A DNA stretch of 64,000 bases from Gordonia rhizosphera NBRC 16068 (GTDB taxonomy: Bacteria; Actinomycetota; Actinomycetes; Mycobacteriales; Mycobacteriaceae). A program made the position numbers and the translations under genes. Location of the stretch: the NCBI RefSeq assembly GCF_000298195.1, contig NZ_BAHC01000120.1, forward strand, positions 1 through 64,000, written 5' to 3'. Below are positions 54,248-63,875 of the stretch, in pieces (positions within the stretch are counted from its first letter, which is position 1; every line of letters begins with the position of its first letter). The notes beneath the pieces were generated by a model. It did no database searches. It saw only the letters and a program-made list of their open reading frames with translations, and had not been told where the DNA came from.

Positions 54248-55283
54248 GTCGACGCAGGTCGACGTCATCGATGGCTGTGTCGGCGCTGTCGGCGCCCGGG
54301 TCGACCAGACGTGCGCGCACCGCGACCGCGTCGACCCCACGGGCGATCAGGTGCGGCCCATCGATGTCCGGCGAGCCGACGACCCGGACCGCCTCGTGGT
54401 CGGTACGGACCCGCGCCCGACCGTGACACCAGGTCGCGATGTCGGGTGTCAGCGCGGTCGCGGCGGCCACCAGATCGTGACAGGGCGTCGACCACGGGTG
54501 GGCGCGCCCGGCGAGGCGACGGCGCAGCCCGTAGGCACGCATCGACTCGAAGCTCACGACGCCGTTGCGCGGGAGGTCGTCGACACCCAATCGCACCGCT
54601 CGAGAGACGTCGAGACCCACCCACCGCACCGGCAACCACGTGGCGCGGGCCACCGCCACCGCGGCGGTCGGATCGACGCGGGTGTTGGTATCGGAGATCG
54701 TGCGCAACGACCGATCCCGGCCCACTCCGACTCCGGCGAGGACCACCACCGCGCTCAGCCGACCGAGTCCCTCGGCGTCGAGTTCGATCGCGCGCGCGAG
54801 GTTCGTCAGGGGGCCGATGCACAGGACTGTGCCGCCGGGATTCTCGTGCGCGTACCGGCTGATGACCTGCGCCGCACCGGGTTCGTACCGCGGCCGCCGA
54901 CACCGCTGCGGGCCCCGGAGCGTGCCGCCGAGGCCGTCGAGTCCGTGTACCGCCGATGGACGCCATGCGTTCGGGGGTGTGCGATCGCCGCACCAGATCT
55001 CGCACCCGGGCACCGCCGCGGACACGTTGCGGGCCGCCGCCATGGCCGATACGTTTCCCCATGTCGTCGTCACTCCCCAGAGTCGATGAGCCTGCGCCAC
55101 AACACCGATCGCGATCAGATCATCGAGTCCGCCGTCGGTGTCGACGAGGATGCCGGGTTCCGGGGACATACCCACAGTGTCCGTCACGCCGCCGAGCACG
55201 GTGCGCGCGACGTCGGTGAGCAACTCTGCCCTTTCGGGCAGATGTCGCTGCCCCGCCGCACGTTCGTCCGGATCTTCCGCCAT
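54228..55283 (-). CDS. Nucleoside hydrolase (IU-type)
   Basis: The 351-aa protein has the calcium-binding Asp cluster near the N-terminus (GILVDTDGGLDDLIAI), WGNVSAMAAARNVSA, a CIGPLTNLARAIELD loop and a late TPCHDLVAAATALTPDI with the His-Asp typical of IU-type nucleoside hydrolases. It would split ribonucleosides to base and ribose. The first 38 residues are extra and may not be translated: an internal ATG (MSPEPGILV) is possible. It overlaps the transporter gene by 20 nt at the 3' ends and diverges from the large gene at 55334. Confidence 0.85.
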
Positions 55284-55333
55284 CGGGCCGCACCGGGGAT
55301 CGTTGACCGGGTCTCGAGCGAGAGCGAGGAATC

Positions 55334-58300
55334 ATGCGCACCCGCGACAACGATCCGGGCGATCGACAGAGCGCGGCGCCGAAGGCTTCCCCGGAGAAGC
55401 CGGCGTCGCCGTCAGCGCACGACGCCCGGCTCGCCGCCGGGCCGCTGAATCGTGCCGCCCTACCGGCGTTGCAGCGGGCCACCGGCAACGCGGCCGTGGC
55501 AGCGCTGCTCAACTCGCACAATCCGACGAAGCCGGAGGATACGCAGACCACCCCCGTCGGCGCCGACGAGCCGGTGGTGCAGCGGACGAAGGACTACAAC
55601 CTCGATCCGATCTTCGGTGGCACCTACAACGAGGTGGAGATCACCGGGCTGCAGGGCAAGCAGTTCATCGAGCAGGCGGTGGGCAGCACCGCGTCGTATC
55701 CGCTGGGACGGCATCTGCGGGCCTCGACGTCGGGTGCGAACAGCCGCCGCGACGGCAACTTCGGTGTCGAGCTGCCGCCGCAGACCTGGAACTACGACAG
55801 CTACAAGAGCGCCACCTGGGACCTGGCCCTGCAGATCAAGACCGGCGGTGTCGGCAAGAAGCCGATGTCGATGCACAACTGGGCGTTCAGCAACATCGAG
55901 GTGACCGAGACCTTCGAGGTCGTCGACGGCGGAACCGTCGCACCCGGCAAGGTATCCGGACCGGTGTACGGGATGGATCAGAAGATCCCGGTCGTCCTCA
56001 CCGGACGCAATGCGAAGGAGAAGGTCAGCTTCTCCGAGTACTTCAAGGTGACATCGGGGTGGAGTGTCGGCCGCGAGGTCGTCGACTCGACGACGTTGAC
56101 ACGGTCGATGAGTTTCGGGTTCGGACCCAAGCTCGAGGATGCCGCCAAGAACAAGGCGGAGGGCGAGTTCGCTCTCAGCTCCACCAACACGGACACGATC
56201 TCACACAAGATCGCGACGATGGGCGGGGGAGCGACGACCGGTGGCAAGGGGGCCGCCGGCGAGACCACGTTCACCGGCATCGACGCGACGACACCCGACG
56301 GCCGCCCGATCACGATCCGCAAGTACGTCTATCCCGTCTACGAGGTGAAGAACTTCCTCGTCACGGCCTACCCGCACAACCCGAAGACCGCGGAGGTCAC
56401 CGGCAAGAGCCGGGTGACGGTGCCGGTCAGCTCCTTCGTCCTGGCGCGCGTCGAGTCGATCGATGCCGACGCCGACGGCAAGGTGGAGGCCGCCAATCAG
56501 CCGTCGCCCGCCCAGAATGCCGAGGATCAGCGGCGCAGAGCGGAGATGGCGGGCAGGGAAGTCGGCAAGGCCGGCGGCGTGCGGCTCAAGATCGCGCTGG
56601 AGCGCGAGATCGATGCGCAGAAGGACTTCGACAACCAGGACTTCTCGCAGGTGCTGAGCCAAGGCGAGACATCCCGCGCCGTGACGAAGGAGTGGACCAG
56701 CGAGACGGTCAATCAGTTCAGCGTCACCACCGCCGACGGCAAGAAGGTGTCCGGGACCGGCGGATGGTCACTGTCGGCCGGCGGTTCGTACGCGGGTCTC
56801 GGCGCCAAGATCGGATACAGCGAAATCGAGTCGACCACCGGCGAATTCGGGGACCAGGTCCTCAACAGCGGCTCGTCGGGCAAGGCGCAGACGGTGAAGG
56901 TCAATCAGGAGGTGGCCGGGCCGGCCGCGGGCAGCGGCAAGAACGTCCAGGTGATCGTGATGCCGATCTACCGCGAGCGGGTGTACGGCTACTACGCCTA
57001 TGACGACGCGACCGGATCATGGACGCAGCTCCCGATGAAGGGACGTAGCAAGTACTACTACCCGGTCGGCTCGGTCACCACCCAGGACGTACCGCCCAAG
57101 AGTGAGCTCAAGCCGGAAGGACACGAGAAACTCGAGGACAGGGGCACCGCGGAGACGGCGAAGACCGCCAAGAGCCTCAAGGCGCAGATCGACGCCGAGA
57201 AGGACCCCGCGAAGAGGGCCGAGCTCGAAAGGCAACTCGAGCAGTCCCTCGCCAAGGGGCGAGAGGCGTTGGAGGAGACCGTGCGTCGCGCCCACCCGTC
57301 ACTGGTCGTCATCGACCGCGACAAGAACCTCTACGAGATCGAGATCCCGGTCCCGGTCTCGGCATCCGACCAGGCCGCGGGCGCACACAGCACGGAGATG
57401 AAGAAGTACCGCAGCACCCTCGAAGGTCTGATGGACTTCACTGCTCCGAGCGTTGCCGCCCACAACGCGGCCGATGCGATGGCGACCACCGACACCAACC
57501 CGGCCGACGACGTCACCATCACCTCGTCGGCGGCGCTCGGCGGCACGGGTGCGCAAGGCGGGGTCAACCCGTTCCCGGGTGACGTCGACATGTCCGAGTC
57601 GATCCGGATCGTCGCGCCCACCGCCGATGCGGCAGCGGACGCGTTGGCCGCCGCGATCCAGTCGACCGTGACCAGGGCAACCGCCCCGCGTACCGACGGC
57701 ACGCTGGGCTACACCTTCCACGGGTGCATGGTCGGCGTCTACCCGCCCGATGCCAAGAAGGCCGGGAGCGCAGTGAGGTTCACCGCCGCACAGACCATGG
57801 AAGGCCGGCTCACCTATCCGAGGAAGAACGGGACGACGGGAACCCTCACCCTGGCACAGGCGATCGCCGCGCCGGCCGCGGGACGAGCGGCGAACACCTA
57901 CTGGCGCGGCCCGATCGACGAGGCCGGTACCTACGGCGAGATCACCAAGGTGCTCAACTACGACGCGGTCAAGCAGGGATCCGACGACGAGCACCTGTTC
58001 GGCACCCCCAAGGTCGGGCAGAGCTTCCAGGAAGTCGGTTTCGGCCGCGAAGGCCGCCACGACACCGAGCGTGCCCGGCTGCTCGAGCCGCTCGGCAGGG
58101 ACATCGCGAAGTATGCGGCCGATGGCAACTGGGTGAAGGCGACCAAGCGGGCCTACACCGTGGCCCGCATGCTCAACGACGTGGCCGCGCTCAATGCGTT
58201 CGCCCCCCCGCTGGGCAGCCCCGTCTCGCAGCTGAAACAGCTCGTCGACCACATCGAGATGTTCACCCACGACGTCGTGAACCCGAGGATCGACGACAAG

Positions 58301-58585
58301 CTCCGCGGCGGTATCGGCACGTCGATGGACGACGAGCAGGCCCTGAAGGAAGCTCAGCGGTTGCAGGCCAGGATGTCGGGGGTGGACACCGCGAAGGATC
58401 TGACGCCGGCCATGCAGAAGGCGATCGACGCCGGTGACGGCAAGATGACCCGAAATCCGAGGGTATACGCGATCATCGAGAACGAGATCGTCAAGCCGCT
58501 CAACGCGCGGATCAAACACGACGTGGAGTTCGGTCGACGGTGTCACGACGCCCTGATCGCTCACGGCTACCTCAAGGGAAAGTGA
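55334..58585 (+). CDS. Large protein with eCIS-associated N-terminal motif and Ser/Thr-rich beta-hairpin body
   Basis: The 1083-aa protein begins with a disordered leader and then ALPALQRATGNAAVAALL (residues 42-59), followed by VVQR at 81-84. This QRxxGNxAVxxL plus VQR pattern is typical of proteins encoded with extracellular contractile injection systems. Residues 150-580 hold Ser/Thr-alternating segments (GREVVDSTTLTRSMSFGFG, EFALSSTNTDTISHK, SLSAGGSYAGLGAKIG) like the amphipathic hairpins of aerolysin-type pore formers. A charged coiled coil lies at about 605-655 and a Ala-rich domain with PFPGDVDMSESI at about 747-757. No signal peptide. The AGGA at 5 nt supports the ATG. Function is inferred, not known. 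Two small genes follow. Confidence 0.75.
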   Translation: MRTRDNDPGDRQSAAPKASPEKPASPSAHDARLAAGPLNRAALPALQRATGNAAVAALLNSHNPTKPEDTQTTPVGADEPVVQRTKDYNLDPIFGGTYNEVEITGLQGKQFIEQAVGSTASYPLGRHLRASTSGANSRRDGNFGVELPPQTWNYDSYKSATWDLALQIKTGGVGKKPMSMHNWAFSNIEVTETFEVVDGGTVAPGKVSGPVYGMDQKIPVVLTGRNAKEKVSFSEYFKVTSGWSVGREVVDSTTLTRSMSFGFGPKLEDAAKNKAEGEFALSSTNTDTISHKIATMGGGATTGGKGAAGETTFTGIDATTPDGRPITIRKYVYPVYEVKNFLVTAYPHNPKTAEVTGKSRVTVPVSSFVLARVESIDADADGKVEAANQPSPAQNAEDQRRRAEMAGREVGKAGGVRLKIALEREIDAQKDFDNQDFSQVLSQGETSRAVTKEWTSETVNQFSVTTADGKKVSGTGGWSLSAGGSYAGLGAKIGYSEIESTTGEFGDQVLNSGSSGKAQTVKVNQEVAGPAAGSGKNVQVIVMPIYRERVYGYYAYDDATGSWTQLPMKGRSKYYYPVGSVTTQDVPPKSELKPEGHEKLEDRGTAETAKTAKSLKAQIDAEKDPAKRAELERQLEQSLAKGREALEETVRRAHPSLVVIDRDKNLYEIEIPVPVSASDQAAGAHSTEMKKYRSTLEGLMDFTAPSVAAHNAADAMATTDTNPADDVTITSSAALGGTGAQGGVNPFPGDVDMSESIRIVAPTADAAADALAAAIQSTVTRATAPRTDGTLGYTFHGCMVGVYPPDAKKAGSAVRFTAAQTMEGRLTYPRKNGTTGTLTLAQAIAAPAAGRAANTYWRGPIDEAGTYGEITKVLNYDAVKQGSDDEHLFGTPKVGQSFQEVGFGREGRHDTERARLLEPLGRDIAKYAADGNWVKATKRAYTVARMLNDVAALNAFAPPLGSPVSQLKQLVDHIEMFTHDVVNPRIDDKLRGGIGTSMDDEQALKEAQRLQARMSGVDTAKDLTPAMQKAIDAGDGKMTRNPRVYAIIENEIVKPLNARIKHDVEFGRRCHDALIAHGYLKGK

Positions 58586-58591
58586 GCCGGC

Positions 58592-59170
58592 ATGCACGTG
58601 CCCAGCTTTGCCCTGATCCGACTCACCCGGACAGTGCTCGACGACGACCACCCCTGGGCCGGTGGCGCGCCGCCCGACATCCGCCACGACACCGGCCGGG
58701 TGGTTGTCGACTACGACTGCCGCGCGGCCGCCGATCGCCCGGTCGTCCGGACCTACACCGCGCACATCGCCGTGCCGAACGACCGTCGGTGTTCCTGGGA
58801 CCTTCCGCTCGGAGACGACTACCGGCTCCTGGTCGAGACGCGGGGCTTCACCGACGACGACGGCGGGGTGGTCGTCGACGGGCGGGTCATCTCGAACTAC
58901 CAGACCCACCTCGGACCCCTGAGCGCGTTTGTCGGCCCCAACGCCCTGCATCTGCACTCGATGCGGCTGCCGGTCGGCGAGAGCAGCGCGGTCGGGGTGC
59001 TCGACGACGAGGTCACCGGTCGTATCTTCCGCGAGTATCAGGAGATCGAGGTCGAGGCGATCGTGGTCACCCCGCCGCACTCGTTCGTCCGGGGGATGGA
59101 GGAGAGCGCGACGGCGCAGGAGCGTCGCTGGGGTGACTGGAGTGCGATCAGCAAGGCGGGCCTGCGATGA
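58592..59170 (+). CDS. Unknown protein, partner of the large eCIS-motif protein
   Basis: The 192-aa protein is rich in beta-strand patterns and acidic residues (DDDHPWAGGAPPDIRHDTGR, RTYTAHIAVPNDRRCSWDLP, LGPLSAFVGPNALHLHSMRL) and ends with EIEVEAIVVTPPHSFVRGM. I recognise no family and see no signal peptide or membrane helix. It starts 6 nt after the stop of the 1083-aa gene and overlaps the next gene as ATGA, so the three are one unit. An immunity or chaperone role is possible but not shown. Confidence 0.6.
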   Translation: MHVPSFALIRLTRTVLDDDHPWAGGAPPDIRHDTGRVVVDYDCRAAADRPVVRTYTAHIAVPNDRRCSWDLPLGDDYRLLVETRGFTDDDGGVVVDGRVISNYQTHLGPLSAFVGPNALHLHSMRLPVGESSAVGVLDDEVTGRIFREYQEIEVEAIVVTPPHSFVRGMEESATAQERRWGDWSAISKAGLR

Positions 59171-59670
59171 CACCGCACAATCGCGCCGCCGACGCCTGGC
59201 GAGACGGGCACATCGTCGCCGCGCGCCGCCAGTACGAGGCGATTCTGGCTTCGGACCCCGGGGACTGGGGAGCCGGGTTCCAGGTCGCCTGGCTCGACGG
59301 CATCTTCGGCACGCTCACTCTCGACCGGCTCGACCGGCTCCGGCGACCGGATCTCTCGGACGCGGCCGAGCGTGCTCTCGAAGCGTTGCGCGGCATGGCC
59401 GAATATCCCACCCCTCTCGAGGGTGAGGAGAGCGACTGGGACATCGAGGCGCTGCGCGCGCGAGGCCACGAGGAGGAGTACTCGAGCTGGTGGGAGGCCC
59501 ACGGCAAGTCGGCGGCCAAGGCCGGACTCTACGGTGTCGCGGACGCATGTCTCGAGGAGGCGGAACGTCGCGAGCCCTCCGGGGCCTACTGGGACCCTCC
59601 ATCGTGGACACACTCGCTGCCCGCGCTGTTGGATGCGCACCTGGCGCTGGTCGCCGACCCTTTCGCCTGA
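59167..59670 (+). CDS. Unknown TPR-like protein in the same unit
   Basis: The 167-aa protein starts with a single TPR-like hairpin (AADAWRDGHIVAARRQYEAIL then ASDPGDWGAGFQVAWLDGI), followed by acidic helices with many Trp (EEEYSSWWEAHGKSAAKAGLYG). No known family. It is the third gene of the unit, coupled to the previous one by ATGA. A binding or immunity role for the large protein is a guess from position. Confidence 0.6.
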   Translation: MTPHNRAADAWRDGHIVAARRQYEAILASDPGDWGAGFQVAWLDGIFGTLTLDRLDRLRRPDLSDAAERALEALRGMAEYPTPLEGEESDWDIEALRARGHEEEYSSWWEAHGKSAAKAGLYGVADACLEEAERREPSGAYWDPPSWTHSLPALLDAHLALVADPFA

Positions 59671-59790
59671 CCTGCGAGTCGCCTGACCTGCAACGGGTCG
59701 ACGGGCCGGTCGGCTCGCGGGTGGTGTCACCGGCCTGCCGCCCCTCTTCGGGGGGTGGTCACGACGGAGTGTGACCGGGATCATAGGCGC

Positions 59791-61482
59791 ATGACGAGTA
59801 ACACCGACCTCTACCGGGACAGTCGTGACCACCTCATCGCCCTCATCGGCGACCACGACAAGGCGGTGAGCGAGTTTCGCTGGCCGGAGCTGACCGGGCG
59901 ATTCAACTGGGCGACCGACTGGTTCGACGCGTTCGCCCGCGGCAACGATGCCCGCGCACTGTGGATCGTCGAGCAGGACGGCAGCGAGCTGACGGTCACC
60001 TTCGACGAGATGGTGGAGCGGTCCGACCGGGTGGCGACTTGGCTTCGTCAGCTCGGGATCACCAAGGGCGATCGGGTGATCTTGATGCTCGGCAATCAGG
60101 TCGAACTATGGGAGACGATGCTGGCGGTGATGAAGCTCGGCGCGATCGTGATGCCGACGACCGCTGCGCTCGGGCCCGATGACCTACGCGACCGGATCGA
60201 CCGCGGCGCCGCGCGCTGTGTGATCGCCAACGCTGCCGACGCGCCCAAATTCGACGGCATCGAGGGCGATTACCTGTCGATCGCGGTGCGCGGCGACGTG
60301 GACGGGTGGATCTCCTACACCGACTCGGCGACGGTCACCTCCGCCGGTCCGTTTTCCGCCGACACCACGGTGGACGAACCCATGCTGATCTACTTCACCT
60401 CCGGCACCACGAGCCGGCCGAAACTCGTCGAACATTCCCAGATCAGCTATGCGGTAGGGCATTTCACGACGATGGCCTGGATCGGAGTCAGGCCCGGCGA
60501 CGTCCACCTCGCCATCAGTTCACCGGGCTGGGCGAAACATGCGTGGAGTTGTTTCTTCACCCCGTGGATCGCCGAGTCGACGATCTTCGTCTATAACTAC
60601 GGCCGCTTCGACGCGGCGGCCCTGATCGACCAGCTCCGGCGGGCGAAGGTCAACACCTTCTGCGCGCCACCCACGGTGTGGCGCATGCTGATCCAGGCCG
60701 ACCTCGGTGAGCGGCCGGAGGGTCTGCGAGAGCTGCTCGGCGCCGGCGAACCCCTCAATCCTGATGTCATCCGGCAGATCGAGGACGCCTGGGGGCTCAC
60801 GATCCGCGACGGTTTCGGCCAGACCGAGACCACCCTGCAGATCGGCAACACCCCGGGACAGCCGGTGAAGCCGGGCTCGATGGGCCGGCCGATGCCCGGC
60901 GTGCCGGTGGTCCTCATCGATCCGGTCACCGGGAAGGAATCCGACGAGGGCGAGATCTGCCTCGACCTCGACGCCGGTCCGGTCAACCTGATGACCGGCT
61001 ATCTCGGTGACCCCGAACGCAACGAGCAGGTGATGGCCGGCGGCTACTACCACACCGGCGACGTCGCCGCCCGCGACGAGGACGGTTACATCACCTACAT
61101 CGGCCGCACCGACGACGTGTTCAAATCCTCGGATTACAAGGTGTCGCCGTTCGAGTTGGAGAGTGTGCTGATCGAACATCCCGCCGTCGTCGAGGCCGCG
61201 GTGGTGCCACAGCCCGACGACACCCGGCTGGCGGTCCCGAAGGCCTACATCGCACTCGCCGCCGGCTGGGAACCGACCGCCGACACCGCCCGGACGATCC
61301 TGGAGTACTCGCGCGATCATCTTGCGCCGTACCTCAAGGTCCGACGTGTCGAGTTCTTCGAGCTGCCCAAGACGATCTCCGGCAAGATCCGCCGCGTCGA
61401 ACTGCAGCAGCGCGAGGCGGAGGCCCACCGCAACCACACACCGATCGGCACGGAGTTCCGCTACGAGGATCTCGTCGACTGA
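59791..61482 (+). CDS. AMP-dependent acyl-CoA synthetase/ligase
   Basis: The 563-aa adenylate-forming enzyme has the phosphate-binding loop IYFTSGTTSRPKLVEH, the adenine-binding DGFGQTETT, YHTGDVAARDEDGY and the C-terminal Lys in PKTISGKIRR. It resembles acetyl/propionyl- or medium-chain acyl-CoA synthetases (MACS/ACSM group). The ATG at 59791 is chosen over a GTG at 59755 because the family starts near it. It ends before a strong hairpin shared with the convergent GNAT gene. The acyl substrate is not determined. Confidence 0.92.
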   Translation: MTSNTDLYRDSRDHLIALIGDHDKAVSEFRWPELTGRFNWATDWFDAFARGNDARALWIVEQDGSELTVTFDEMVERSDRVATWLRQLGITKGDRVILMLGNQVELWETMLAVMKLGAIVMPTTAALGPDDLRDRIDRGAARCVIANAADAPKFDGIEGDYLSIAVRGDVDGWISYTDSATVTSAGPFSADTTVDEPMLIYFTSGTTSRPKLVEHSQISYAVGHFTTMAWIGVRPGDVHLAISSPGWAKHAWSCFFTPWIAESTIFVYNYGRFDAAALIDQLRRAKVNTFCAPPTVWRMLIQADLGERPEGLRELLGAGEPLNPDVIRQIEDAWGLTIRDGFGQTETTLQIGNTPGQPVKPGSMGRPMPGVPVVLIDPVTGKESDEGEICLDLDAGPVNLMTGYLGDPERNEQVMAGGYYHTGDVAARDEDGYITYIGRTDDVFKSSDYKVSPFELESVLIEHPAVVEAAVVPQPDDTRLAVPKAYIALAAGWEPTADTARTILEYSRDHLAPYLKVRRVEFFELPKTISGKIRRVELQQREAEAHRNHTPIGTEFRYEDLVD

Positions 61483-61506
61483 GCGGGGTCGGCCCACGCG
61501 CATGCC

Positions 61507-61553
61507 GATCGTATGAATCCGGCTCCGCCTGGCGGAGCCGGATTCATACGATC
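61507..61553. terminator. 47-bp near-perfect palindrome, bidirectional terminator
   Basis: The arms 61507-61529 and 61531-61553 are perfect 23-bp reverse complements around a single T (the arm begins GATCGTATGAATCCGG). It lies between the convergent acyl-CoA synthetase and GNAT genes. The GNAT stop codon (61544-61546) and last codons are inside the right arm. Confidence 0.88.
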
Positions 61554-62068
61554 TGGCTGCTGTCCGGGTCGGTCCGGGCGTCGAGGATCAGTTGCAGGAA
61601 AACCAGATCCAGCCAGGACCCGAACTTGGTGCCGACCTCGGGTAGCAGCCCCACCCGGGTGAAGCCGAGTCTCTCGTGGAGTCGTATCGACCCGATGTTG
61701 CCCGCCTCGATGCCCGCGACCATGACGTGCTTGCCGAGGCTGCGCGCCCGCTCGATCAGAGCGTTCATCAGCAGCCGACCGACACCCCTGCCCTGGGCGT
61801 CGCCGCGGACGTACACCGAGTGCTCGACCGTGTGCCGGTAACCGTCGAAGGCTCGCCAATCACCGAAACTGGCATACCCCAAGACCTCCCCGTCATCGAC
61901 CGCCACCAGCACCGGATAGCCGATGCGTTGACGGTCGGTCAGCCACCTTTCGCGATCGGCGGTGTCGACGGTGCGGTCGTTCCAGATGGCGGTGGTGTGT
62001 TCGACGGCGTCGTTGTAGATCGCCGTGATGGGGGCGATGTCGCCTCGGTGGGCGTCACGGATCTCCAT
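61544..62068 (-). CDS. GNAT acetyltransferase (phosphinothricin/methionine-derivative N-acetyltransferase type)
   Basis: The 174-aa protein matches the Pat/MddA-like GNAT group: MEIRDAHRGDIAPITAIYND, RQRIGYPVLVAVDDGEVLGY, YASFGDWRAFDGYRHTVEHS, acetyl-CoA motif VRGDAQGRGVGRLLMNALIE and a late LHERLGFTRVGLLPEVG. These enzymes acetylate phosphinothricin, methionine sulfoximine or similar amines; the natural substrate here is unknown. The ATG at 62068 lacks a strong ribosome site. Its 3' end lies inside the 47-bp palindrome. Confidence 0.9.
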   Translation of the reverse strand: MEIRDAHRGDIAPITAIYNDAVEHTTAIWNDRTVDTADRERWLTDRQRIGYPVLVAVDDGEVLGYASFGDWRAFDGYRHTVEHSVYVRGDAQGRGVGRLLMNALIERARSLGKHVMVAGIEAGNIGSIRLHERLGFTRVGLLPEVGTKFGSWLDLVFLQLILDARTDPDSSQIV

Positions 62069-62085
62069 GACGGTGGCCGCGGAGT

Positions 62086-63210
62086 TCAGTGTGTCTGCTC
62101 GGCGGCCGGGTCGGGGGTGACGTGGCGGCCGGAGAGCTCACCCAGTGCGCGGAACATGCGCTTGGAGGCCTCCGCCCAGGGCATGAGGATCGGGAACACG
62201 TGGAACATGCCGTATTCCTCCATGGCATAGACCCGCACACCGGAACCCTCGAGGCGTTTGGCGAACTCACGGATGCCGTCGCGGAACATCTCGTCGGCAC
62301 CCCAGCACACGAAGGTCGGCGGGAACCAGTCCGGATCGGGTTCGGCGTAGACGGCCGAGACACGTTTGTCGTTGGGCTGCACACCCTGCAGATACGGCAT
62401 GACCGGCACATTCCAGGGGATGATGTCGAGTTCGGCGTTCTCCATCACCGACGGCCGACTCAGGTCCAGGTCGACCTCCGGCGAGAACAGCGCCACGGCG
62501 GCCGGTGCCGGCATCGACCGGGTGTGCAGATAGGAGACCAGCGACGTGGCCAGCCCACCTCCGCCGGAATCACCCGCGACGACGAGGTGTTCGGCGGACG
62601 CACCGCGATCGAGCAGCCCCTGATAGACGTCGGCGGCGTCGAGCACGCCGGCGGGGAAGGGGAACTCCGGTGCCATCCGGTAGTCGGCGATGAAGACCTC
62701 CGCGCCCGTGTGGCGTACCAGCGCAGCGGCGAAGGCGGAGTACATGATCGGCGACGTGCCGATGTAGCCGCCCCCGTGTAGGTAGAGGATCGTCGCGCCG
62801 ATCGCCTCCTTGTCGGCCGATTCGTCGACATACGCGTCGGAGCTGGCCTTCGCGCGACACCAGATGCCGGGGACACCACCGATCGTGTCGTCGACGATCT
62901 CGACGCCGTCATGCAGGCCGACGAACGGGGGCATCACCGCTCGGCAGATCTCGTCGAGGATCTTCTCCATCGACCGGAACTCCTTGATCGGCAGACTGAC
63001 CGAATAGCCCATGAACGAGCGGATCACCTGACGCGTGACCGATCGCCCGAGATTGTCGAGCAGGCCGCTCGGCCCCTGCCACGGTTTGCGGAACGGCACC
63101 CGCGCGAGGCCGTTCAGCATGGTCTCGGCGAGTCCGACCACGGCCAGGGCGGTCACCGGCGCAGATGCCGTCTGCACCTCGGGACGATCGGCCATCACCA
63201 TGGTGGTCAT
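62086..63210 (-). CDS. HSL-family alpha/beta-hydrolase esterase/lipase
   Basis: The 374-aa protein has the hormone-sensitive-lipase signature LYLHGGGYIGTSP, nucleophile Ser in VVAGDSGGGGLATS, an Asp in CWGADEMFRDG and a His near FHVFP. The N-terminal 100 residues form the cap helices. The start MTTMVMADRP at 63210 is the first of three close ATGs; no strong ribosome site is visible. It is followed by the GNAT gene with a 17-bp gap, so they may be cotranscribed. Substrate unknown. Confidence 0.9.
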   Translation of the reverse strand: MTTMVMADRPEVQTASAPVTALAVVGLAETMLNGLARVPFRKPWQGPSGLLDNLGRSVTRQVIRSFMGYSVSLPIKEFRSMEKILDEICRAVMPPFVGLHDGVEIVDDTIGGVPGIWCRAKASSDAYVDESADKEAIGATILYLHGGGYIGTSPIMYSAFAAALVRHTGAEVFIADYRMAPEFPFPAGVLDAADVYQGLLDRGASAEHLVVAGDSGGGGLATSLVSYLHTRSMPAPAAVALFSPEVDLDLSRPSVMENAELDIIPWNVPVMPYLQGVQPNDKRVSAVYAEPDPDWFPPTFVCWGADEMFRDGIREFAKRLEGSGVRVYAMEEYGMFHVFPILMPWAEASKRMFRALGELSGRHVTPDPAAEQTH

Positions 63211-63399
63211 GGTAGTGCCGGGGCCGCCGCGCGGCGCGCCGTCGGGATCCGACCATACCCACCGTCCCCGCGTGAGCACGCGGGCCGGGCGGGGATCGGT
63301 GCCCGAGCGGGCCTGGGGGCGAATCACTTTGATCCCGATGAAGCGTCGTGGACGCGCCCGGCAGATACTGAGGATGTTGCCGACGAAAGGACCCGACCG

Positions 63400-63804
63400 A
63401 TGCGGCTCAACCTGATGAGCGTGTTCGTCAACGATCAGCGCGCGGCGCTCGCCTTCTACACGGACGTGCTCGGGTTCATCAAGCACCACGACATCCCTCT
63501 CGGTGCCGCCTCATGGCTGACCGTGGTGTCGCCGGAATCCCCTGACGGCCCGGAACTCCTGCTCGAACCAGCAGGTCATCCCGCGGTCAAACCGTACCGG
63601 GACGCTCTCGTCGCCGACGGCATCCCGCTCGTCCAGTTCGCCGTGGACGACCTCGAGGCCGAACACCGGCGCCTGACCGACAAGGGCGTGGTGTTCACCA
63701 TGCCGCCGACCGACGTCGGCACCGCGATCATCGCCGTCATCGACGACACCTGTGGGAACCTCGTCCAGCTGGTCGAGGCGAAACCGGCCGCCGACGCGGG
63801 CTGA
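63400..63804 (+). CDS. VOC family protein
   Basis: The 134-aa protein has the glyoxalase/dioxygenase-like pattern MRLNLMSVFVNDQRAALAFY, FYTDVLGFIKHHDIPLGAAS, PLVQFAVDDLEAEHRRLTDK and CGNLVQLVEAK. The GAAAGGA at good spacing supports the ATG at 63400. No reaction can be named. It is separated by 189 bp from the divergent esterase gene. Confidence 0.87.
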   Translation: MRLNLMSVFVNDQRAALAFYTDVLGFIKHHDIPLGAASWLTVVSPESPDGPELLLEPAGHPAVKPYRDALVADGIPLVQFAVDDLEAEHRRLTDKGVVFTMPPTDVGTAIIAVIDDTCGNLVQLVEAKPAADAG

Positions 63805-63843
63805 GCCGGCCGGGCCCGCCGGTCCCCGGCTGCATTCCCGCGT

Positions 63844-63859
63844 TCGAACAAATGTGCGA
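63844..63859 (+). promoter_or_regulatory. LexA/SOS-like box before the last gene
   Basis: TCGAACAAATGTGCGA matches TCGAAC-N4-GTTCGA at eleven of twelve fixed positions. It lies 16 bp upstream of the ATG at 63876. The one mismatch (T to G) leaves the call probable, not certain. Confidence 0.6.
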
Positions 63860-63875
63860 ACATCGTGATGTGGGC

